From: Nocardioides sp. Root190
Lineage (GTDB): Bacteria > Actinomycetota > Actinomycetes > Propionibacteriales > Nocardioidaceae
Reading direction: 5' to 3'
Length of the DNA: 64,000 bases
Assembly (NCBI RefSeq): GCF_001428565.1
Contig: NZ_LMIA01000008.1
Location: forward strand, 574,844-638,843
Both the position numbers and the translations under genes were made by a program. The stretch's first letter is position 1. Each line of letters begins with the position of its first letter. The notes beneath the pieces were generated by a model. That model saw nothing but the letters and a program-made list of their open reading frames with translations, was not told the DNA's origin and ran no database searches. This document shows positions 63,882 to 64,000 of this stretch, piece after piece.

Positions 63882-64000
63882 TCAGGGCAAGGTCACTGGT
63901 GAGGCCAGCAGGAACCAACCGAGCACAGCGCAGTTGGCGACCACCGTCAGCCAGAAGATCGTGCGGAACGGCTGCTTCCTGGTCTTGTGGCGAAACACCT
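63882..64000 (-). CDS. DUF1294 membrane protein, C-terminal fragment
   Basis: The last 39 codons of a gene that enters from beyond the right edge. FRHKTRKQPFRTIFWLTVVA followed by NCAVLGWFLL is the C-terminal RHKTxK-F helix signature of DUF1294, small membrane proteins sometimes fused to a cold-shock domain. The TGA is at 63884-63882. Too little is present to say more. Confidence 0.7.
   Translation of the reverse strand, partial: VFRHKTRKQPFRTIFWLTVVANCAVLGWFLLASPVTLP

Overview
The window is chromosomal DNA of a high-GC actinobacterium, most likely a Nocardioides-type member of the Nocardioidaceae. The grounds are: coenzyme F420 genes (fused fbiC, an F420-dependent luciferase-like oxidoreductase, an F420:NADP reductase), a monomeric NADP isocitrate dehydrogenase, several SigE-family ECF sigma factors, PspC-type signalling, frequent GTG starts, apparently leaderless genes, and the order pcrA - M23 peptidase - sucC - sucD - ... 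- perM - purN - purH, which matches the conserved actinobacterial block known from Mycobacterium tuberculosis Rv0949-Rv0957. I saw no rRNA, tRNA, CRISPR array, insertion sequence or prophage.

Layout. 1-9.2 kb is a pentose (xylose) locus: xylB-xylA-ROK repressor on the + strand meets a xylF-xylG-xylH-ROK operon on the - strand, tail to tail across a 40-bp inverted repeat. The ABC operon promoter carries operator palindromes that resemble the classical XylR operator. 9.2-18.8 kb holds fbiC (with a palindromic element inside its coding sequence), a proline-rich membrane protein, an MMPL transporter, an acyl-CoA dehydrogenase/LLM oxidoreductase operon and the divergent F420:NADP reductase. 18.8-25.9 kb carries an ECF sigma/membrane-partner pair, a YbaK-like deacylase, a PspC operon facing a PspC-histidine kinase/LuxR response regulator/M15 peptidase operon, and a small membrane protein.

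26-38.5 kb is the conserved core: pcrA, M23 peptidase, sucCD, then an ECF sigma/sensor module with a paralogous lipoprotein and a sigma factor fused to a membrane-anchored extracellular domain, then perM. 38.6-45.6 kb is lineage-specific cargo between perM and purN: a giant SARP/AAA regulator, hemerythrin, SRPBCC protein, acetyltransferase and a secreted beta-propeller protein. 45.6-49.3 kb is purine and one-carbon metabolism (purN, ZTP riboswitch, purH, folD, and a DUF3017 gene that starts with CTG). 49.5-54.7 kb holds mdh, a lipoprotein, an aquaporin with a long Gln/Pro-rich tail, and icd. 54.7-61.2 kb holds two CNNM/HlyC proteins, a single-chain asymmetric ABC exporter and a VOC protein. 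61.2-64 kb holds poorly known genes: a CPCC zinc-ribbon protein, a LolA-like protein with a GyrA-like C-terminal segment, an unknown protein and the end of a DUF1294 gene.

How the parts work together: xylose is imported by XylFGH, isomerised by XylA and phosphorylated by XylB under two ROK repressors. FbiC makes the deazaflavin chromophore of F420, which Fno reduces and the LLM oxidoreductase can use. SucCD, Mdh and Icd supply TCA steps; PurN, PurH and FolD form a formyl-folate/purine unit controlled by ZTP. The most notable unexplained items are the palindrome inside fbiC, an identical bipartite ECF-type promoter in front of two paralogous sensor genes, the sigma-sensor fusion, and the GyrA-like domain in a small non-topoisomerase protein.
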